Below are positions 27,258 through 30,971 of a stretch of DNA of 30,971 bases, in pieces (the first letter of the stretch is position 1; every line of letters begins with the position of its first letter). Below the pieces are notes generated by a model. The model was not told the DNA's origin, did no database searches, and saw only the letters and a program-made list of their open reading frames with translations. Made by a program: the position numbers and the translations under genes. Source of the DNA: a virus; IMG/VR virus record IMGVR_UViG_3300034279_001675, positions 1 through 30,971 of that record. One strand, 5' to 3'.

Positions 27258-27533
27258 CTATTCTTCCCAACACCAATTTTTATAATCCCAATGTCTGGAG
27301 TCGTAAATTCTCAAGCCAGCTTCGAATCCCAAAAAATTTAAATTTATACCCAAACCGCCATGATCTCTTGCAATTGGAGAAAAATCTAATTCAAATTGAA
27401 AAATGTTATCCCCCGAATAGAAAGTTTCGAATTCTACATTTTTATATTTAGAAATTTGTTTGTAAAAAGAAAAATACTTTTCGAATTCTTTTCTTGGTTT
27501 GCAAAAGTTTCTTAATGTTATATTAAAATACAT
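27258..27533 (-). CDS. Hypothetical protein
   Basis: This 91-residue aromatic protein begins MYFNITLRNFCKPRKEFEKYFSF and ends RIYDSRHWDYKNWCWEE. Its start follows the upstream stop by one base. Its end converges on the LAGLIDADG gene with only six bases between stops. No domain is recognised. Confidence 0.6.
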   Translation of the reverse strand: MYFNITLRNFCKPRKEFEKYFSFYKQISKYKNVEFETFYSGDNIFQFELDFSPIARDHGGLGINLNFLGFEAGLRIYDSRHWDYKNWCWEE

Positions 27534-27534
27534 A

Positions 27535-27921
27535 TTATTTTATAAATTCCGCAAAATAAACGTCTCTATCTTCTAGTCTAGCCCTGACTGCTTCTTTTGC
27601 GATCTGTAGAGGGTTGTCTTTGAATGCGCGAACTCTATAACTGCCCCAAAAATCATACGTCCATAATTGATTTTTTCCTTTTGGGTACATATATGCAACT
27701 ATTGCATGACCCTTTGGTTTCTTAGTTTTTGCGTCAATCCAGTGATATACAACTACTTCAGACCAAACATCGTATTTTTGCAAACCTTCTCGGAAAGCAA
27801 TTGCGGTAGGAAGGCATGCATTTCGCTTTGTTTCCATCCAGGATTCTGAATTTGTTGGAGTTGTAGAGCATGACATTAAACAGGCTCCAATTATTACTAG
27901 CAGTGTGTTTTTTATTTTCAT
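27535..27921 (-). CDS. Lipoprotein with possible papain/transglutaminase-like triad
   Basis: This is 128 residues from MKIKNTLLVIIG. The lipobox LMSC puts the lipid anchor at Cys18. The mature part contains NACLPTAIAFREGL (Cys36 at a helix start), KGHAIVAYMYP (His72 at a strand start) and TYDFWGSY (Asp90). This Cys-His-Asp order and spacing resembles transglutaminase-like or papain-like peptidases. The catalytic role is inferred and could be absent. It would act on the outer side of the cytoplasmic membrane or in the periplasm. Confidence 0.65.
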   Translation of the reverse strand: MKIKNTLLVIIGACLMSCSTTPTNSESWMETKRNACLPTAIAFREGLQKYDVWSEVVVYHWIDAKTKKPKGHAIVAYMYPKGKNQLWTYDFWGSYRVRAFKDNPLQIAKEAVRARLEDRDVYFAEFIK

Positions 27922-27931
27922 ATTCATGAAT

Positions 27932-28141
27932 TTATCTTGGTAGGTATATTGCTTTTATTGCGGCTGGATCTTCTTTCTGGCAAATTTGATAATCTCCATA
28001 ATACCATTCCGTATGCTGTTCACATACAATTGTTTCTACCGCTTCTTGAGGAGTATCGTAATCTCCTTCGTAACCATCTACGAGTACGAGCGTTTCTGGA
28101 TCTAGTTTTTGTAATATCTCAAGTAATTCTTTAACTTTCAT
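27932..28141 (-). CDS. Conserved small phage/plasmid protein (MKVKELLEILQKLDP family)
   Basis: This 69-residue protein begins MKVKELLEILQKLDPETLVLVDGYEGDYD, a pattern common to small proteins of phages and bacteria with unknown function. DPAAIKAIYLPR forms the end. It overlaps the ligase gene stop by 11 bases, so it is translated with it. Confidence 0.75.
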   Translation of the reverse strand: MKVKELLEILQKLDPETLVLVDGYEGDYDTPQEAVETIVCEQHTEWYYGDYQICQKEDPAAIKAIYLPR

Positions 28142-29210
28142 AGTATTTTTTAATCATTTTAAACCATTGTATTTTGGTTATTTCTTTATTATCTAAGATG
28201 GTGAAGGCATAACCAGAGTTTTCGCCGCAATTTCTCTTTATCATTTCAGCTTGTTCTTTTCTGGTTTCTACTTTTCTTATATCATGAATCACTTCTAGTA
28301 AATGATCAATATATTTTTTTGCTTTTTCTCCAGCGGCGCAGATTTTTTCAATCTCGTCTTTTAACTGAAAAGCTATCTCATAGTCAAATTCGGTTTCAAT
28401 TGCTTTACTGAAATTTTCAGAAGATGGCGTTTCTTTCTCTATATAAAAATCAATTAAATTGTCGGTTGAATTTAATTGAGATTTAATTTTATGTAGAAGA
28501 AGATAACGATCAGACTTGGTTTTCTTGAGTATCTGTCCGTTATTACCGTAAATGACAATTCCTTCCCCCTTTTTCCACTGATTAACCGATTCAATCATAG
28601 AAGAAAGTGAATTAAACTGATATCTAAACGGTCTTCCTATTTTCCATTCATAAGCAATACTATCCAATTCTTTTTGCAACAGATAAGAATAGTCTTCATG
28701 CTTTATTGCTCCAGTAAGCCAGAGCGTTGGTTCTTCTGCTTCTCTTTCAACTATAATATTTCTAGGGGAATACCATTCACAAATAATTGAGCACTGTTCG
28801 CTATTCAAGATATCGTTATCAAAAACCAAAGGATATTTTTGTTTTAAAAAAGGAATTTCGTTACCGTTTTCTAAAATAGTTGCATCATGAGTTCCTCTTG
28901 TTCTAACAATTAACTCTCCTTTGAATTTCGAAACAATTAGAGTTGATCCATCTAGTTTGTGAATAAACTCAATATCGGAATCTATATTTAATGGTTCAAA
29001 TTCTGGTTGTTCTCCAAGATTTGTAAATTTTTTCCATGAAGCGCTAACTAATTCTCCGCCTTTAGTCCAAACTGAAGAACGAAATATTTTATTTTCATCA
29101 TTCCATTTAATATCATGTTTAATAGGAAATATTAGTACGCACTCAGTATTTCCAATAACACAATCTCTGATACAAAATTCTTCGGAAGAAGGAAAATTAA
29201 ACGCCGTCAT
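28131..29210 (-). CDS. rnlA: RNA ligase, T4 Rnl1-like
   Basis: The protein has 359 residues, close to T4 Rnl1 (374). Motif I is KLDGS at 85-89, with Lys85 the site of adenylylation. IFRSSVWTKGGELVSASWKKFTNLGE lies upstream, as in other family members. CEWYSPRNIIV (144-154) gives motif III/IIIa, EGIVIYG (216-222) motif IV and KKTKSDRYLLLHK motif V. The enzyme joins RNA ends using ATP, and in T4 it repairs tRNA cut by host anticodon nucleases. The start overlaps the GIY-YIG gene by 14 bases. The C-terminal helical domain after about residue 260 is less conserved. Confidence 0.92.
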   Translation of the reverse strand: MTAFNFPSSEEFCIRDCVIGNTECVLIFPIKHDIKWNDENKIFRSSVWTKGGELVSASWKKFTNLGEQPEFEPLNIDSDIEFIHKLDGSTLIVSKFKGELIVRTRGTHDATILENGNEIPFLKQKYPLVFDNDILNSEQCSIICEWYSPRNIIVEREAEEPTLWLTGAIKHEDYSYLLQKELDSIAYEWKIGRPFRYQFNSLSSMIESVNQWKKGEGIVIYGNNGQILKKTKSDRYLLLHKIKSQLNSTDNLIDFYIEKETPSSENFSKAIETEFDYEIAFQLKDEIEKICAAGEKAKKYIDHLLEVIHDIRKVETRKEQAEMIKRNCGENSGYAFTILDNKEITKIQWFKMIKKYYES

Positions 29211-29955
29211 TATTTTTCAAAAATTTTAATCCTTTGCAATTTTTTTTATACAAACCTTTTTCTTTTAAAATTCTTACTATTAAGAATCTAGATATATTTT
29301 GATTAGTTTCTTTCAATAGTATGTTGGAAATTCTAGAAGCTCCAAAATCATTATATAAGTTAACAATTTTATTTTGAATATCATCAGGTACATTTACAAT
29401 AAACTTGGATTTTCTATTTTTAACTATTTTTAATTTGGTTTCTTCTGATACTTTCCTTGGGCCGTTTTTGGTATAATAAGCGTTGACGCTTTCTCTAATT
29501 TTATCTTTCCATTTTATTTCTCGACCCTTCATTTTATCAACCATTTTTTGCCTATATCCTTCTCTTTTCCAAATTTTTTTAAAATTTTCAGATACTTTTT
29601 TTCTGTGTTCTGATGTTTTTTGAATTTTATCTAAAGATTCTCTCATTTTTTTACGTATTTTTAATTCATTTGGATGATTACTCAAAGTATCTCCGCCAGT
29701 ACCGCCTTTCGCTATATTGTAGCCTATTTTTTGATCAGTAGAATTTAATTTTTCTATCCAATATATTTCCTTTTCGTTTAATTCCTCCAATGTGTTTGCA
29801 TGATCTATAATTTCTTTTATAAAATTATTTTTTCCGTACTTTTTTATTGCTTTATTAAGCAAAATGCCTGACCCAATATATGACTTTTTATCTCGCAATG
29901 CTTTTCCGATATATATTTTATTATTAATAACGTTTGTTGTCTTGTAAATTATCAT
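29197..29955 (-). CDS. GIY-YIG homing endonuclease
   Basis: The protein has 252 residues. The catalytic N-terminus has IIYKTTNVINNKIYIGKA, with the GIY-like IIY at 2-4 and YIG at 15-17. Glu and Asn in the following helices (LNEKEIYWIEKLNS; YNIAKGGTGG) are typical. Repeats of SEHRKKVSENFKK/SEETKLKIVKN in the middle are NUMOD3-like DNA-binding units. The C-terminus looks like an HTH region (ASRISNILLKETNQNISRFLI). It is free-standing and its 3' end overlaps the RNA ligase start. Confidence 0.92.
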   Translation of the reverse strand: MIIYKTTNVINNKIYIGKALRDKKSYIGSGILLNKAIKKYGKNNFIKEIIDHANTLEELNEKEIYWIEKLNSTDQKIGYNIAKGGTGGDTLSNHPNELKIRKKMRESLDKIQKTSEHRKKVSENFKKIWKREGYRQKMVDKMKGREIKWKDKIRESVNAYYTKNGPRKVSEETKLKIVKNRKSKFIVNVPDDIQNKIVNLYNDFGASRISNILLKETNQNISRFLIVRILKEKGLYKKNCKGLKFLKNNDGV

Positions 29956-29960
29956 GCACT

Positions 29961-29968
29961 TATTTACA
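29961..29968 (-). promoter_or_regulatory. T4-late-like octamer before the GIY-YIG gene
   Basis: TGTAAATA on the minus strand matches 7 of 8 positions of TATAAATA and lies at -13 to -6 from the ATG, exactly as in the HNH gene. Confidence 0.5.
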
Positions 29969-29979
29969 CGATAAATTAA

Positions 29980-30007
29980 ATTATACCATTCTATTTTAAG
30001 TTTTAAA
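29980..30007 (-). promoter_or_regulatory. Extended -10 promoter upstream of the GIY-YIG gene
   Basis: TTTAAA, 16-base spacer ending TGG, then TATAAT. The TG before the -10 box gives an extended -10 type. It ends 24 bases before the ATG, so it would add a short leader, unlike the embedded promoters. Confidence 0.55.
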
Positions 30008-30046
30008 ATTAAAATAACCTTCTTCTGCTGGAAGACTAACTTTCAT
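29996..30046 (-). other. 16-codon open frame in the largest gap; gene remnant or nothing
   Basis: MKVSLPAEEGYFNFKT followed by TAA is open between the phosphoesterase and the endonuclease promoter. It contains a weak hairpin (TCTTC, loop CAGCA, GAAGA) followed by T-rich sequence that might stop transcription. The rest of the roughly 119-base gap shows only the promoter elements listed separately. Confidence 0.25.
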
Positions 30047-30074
30047 TTAATAATATATTTTTAATCTTTTGGGG

Positions 30075-30779
30075 TTACACGTACGTATTGCCCCATATTT
30101 CATTAACATCTAGCAATTTATGCTTACATCCATTAATCTCTTCTGTCCAAGAACTATGAAAGTGACCATATAGATGGAGTTTTGGTTTACACAGTTTAAA
30201 AATTTCATCCATTATTGCTCTTTCATTACTAAGATCTCCTATAAGATAAGCATCTTCCAATGCCCAACCATAAACCATTTCGTTAAACTGTTGTGGGAAA
30301 CACCAAGACGGAGCAGTATGAGTTACGAGAATATCTACTTCTTTGCATTTGTCTCTATCTAATTTGACCGCTTCATCCTCCCAATAGGAAACTCCTTCTT
30401 TACGAGAAGTTCTATCAATAGAAACAGCACCTCCGATAAATTGAATTGTTTTACCATCATATTCTGCAACAGTATAATCTTCAAACAATTCAAAATTTTC
30501 ATAGACAATTCTATTTTTTCCTTCAAAAAAGAATCTATTATCATGGTTTCCAGCAATACCATAAAAGTTTATATTTTTCTCTTTGAACATGTTGCTGAGT
30601 TTTTCCGACTGAGAATATTCAGATTCTTTTTTATATTTAAACCCTATACCAAGATCTCCAACAGAAATTATGGTACAATTTTCAATATTCTTATCTTTTA
30701 TAATTTCAAATAATAATCCCCAAGATCCATGGTGATCTCCTAAAAACAATAATGGCTTATTCTTGTTTAATATTTTCAT
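30075..30779 (-). CDS. Calcineurin-like metallophosphoesterase
   Basis: This is 234 residues from MKILNKNKPLLFLGD, starting one base after the upstream TAA. GDHHGSW, SVGDLGIGF, GIAGNHDNRFF, LVTHTAPSWCFP and LYGHFHSSW give all metal-binding blocks. This domain type includes phage phosphatases of 2',3'-cyclic or protein phosphate. The substrate is unknown. It could process RNA ends ahead of the ligase two genes downstream, but that is only suggested by position. Confidence 0.85.
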   Translation of the reverse strand: MKILNKNKPLLFLGDHHGSWGLLFEIIKDKNIENCTIISVGDLGIGFKYKKESEYSQSEKLSNMFKEKNINFYGIAGNHDNRFFFEGKNRIVYENFELFEDYTVAEYDGKTIQFIGGAVSIDRTSRKEGVSYWEDEAVKLDRDKCKEVDILVTHTAPSWCFPQQFNEMVYGWALEDAYLIGDLSNERAIMDEIFKLCKPKLHLYGHFHSSWTEEINGCKHKLLDVNEIWGNTYV

Positions 30780-30780
30780 A

Positions 30781-30971
30781 TTACCATTCATCTCCATTGT
30801 CTTCCTCTTGAGATTTTTTCTCTTCTTCTATTTTTTCTTTTAAAATATTTTTTAAACCAACAAGGGCTTCGTCGTAGGAAGCAAATTCTTCTACAATATC
30901 GCCTAGAATATAACCCCAATGTTGAACATTATATTTTGGTGATTGACCATAACTCCATTTTGTTTCGATGT
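30781..30971 (-). CDS. C-terminal part of a hypothetical protein, 5' end off window
   Basis: The last 62 codons are visible. IETKWSYGQSPKYNVQHWGYILG comes first, then EEFASYDEALVGLKNILKEKI and a very acidic end (EEEKKSQEEDNGDEW). The stop is two bases ahead of the phosphoesterase ATG, so the two share a transcript. The family is not recognised. Confidence 0.6.
   Translation of the reverse strand, partial: IETKWSYGQSPKYNVQHWGYILGDIVEEFASYDEALVGLKNILKEKIEEEKKSQEEDNGDEW

Noticed and set aside
1-30971. Possible recoded TAG (as in some large phages)
   Set aside because: At least six genes end naturally at TAG (for example 3404, 5798, 9048, 18157, 18710, 19315), several with the stop inside the next gene's start or followed at once by another stop. 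Only the Pro-Thr protein shows a convincing in-frame continuation.

Overview
This window looks like part of the accessory (probably early-expressed) region of a large, AT-rich tailed bacteriophage. About 75 short genes are packed tail to head, nearly all on the minus strand. Many share ATGA or TAATG stop/start overlaps, and no gap without a gene exceeds about 120 bases. Recognisable products fit a T4-like or other large myovirus: Hsp20, flavin-dependent thymidylate synthase ThyX, a T4 Rnl1-like RNA ligase, a P-loop polynucleotide-kinase-like protein, three calcineurin-like phosphoesterases, YopX-family proteins, a Lar-like zinc ribbon, and three free-standing homing endonucleases of three different families. 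No integrase, terminase, portal, polymerase or CRISPR array is present. The host cannot be named. The sigma70-like promoters (TTGACA/TATAAT) and some AGGAG ribosome sites suggest a host with a conventional vegetative sigma factor.

Layout, read along the minus strand from the right edge. (a) 30.97-27.26 kb: a cut-off gene, a metallophosphoesterase, a GIY-YIG endonuclease overlapping the RNA ligase start, a small conserved phage protein, and a lipoprotein with a possible Cys-His-Asp triad. (b) 27.25-26.27 kb: a LAGLIDADG endonuclease, the only plus-strand gene. (c) 26.2-20.3 kb: many small proteins rich in membrane segments, including a SemiSWEET-like PQ-loop protein, an LpxH-like phosphoesterase and several 29-56 residue membrane peptides. 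(d) 20.3-16.3 kb: small zinc proteins, a tRNA-like gene with an abnormal anticodon arm, and a phosphoesterase/kinase pair coupled by TAATG. (e) 16.2-11.1 kb: an HNH endonuclease, three YopX paralogues and a set of near-identical promoters. (f) 11.1-4.2 kb: a lipoprotein under a perfect consensus promoter, ThyX, a tyrosine-phosphatase-like protein, an AbrB-like regulator, and Hsp20 flanked by an inverted repeat. (g) 4.2-0 kb: probable virion-associated proteins, including a Pro-Thr-linker, Cys-rich protein split by an in-frame amber codon, and a zinc-metallopeptidase-like protein cut by the left edge.

Two regulatory patterns stand out. First, at least nine sigma70-like promoters lie at the 3' end of the preceding gene, and in several the -10 box ends 6-7 bases before the next ATG. 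That predicts leaderless or nearly leaderless mRNAs. Two of these promoters are a 42-bp direct repeat with one mismatch, used in different reading frames. Second, all three homing-endonuclease genes, though unrelated in protein family and in both orientations, carry a 7-of-8 match to the T4 late promoter octamer TATAAATA at exactly -13 to -6 from the ATG.

Limits: all functional calls come from reading motifs by eye. Many small genes are only conserved phage hypotheticals or are unrecognised. Start sites were chosen by stop/start overlap, promoter position and ribosome-site strength.
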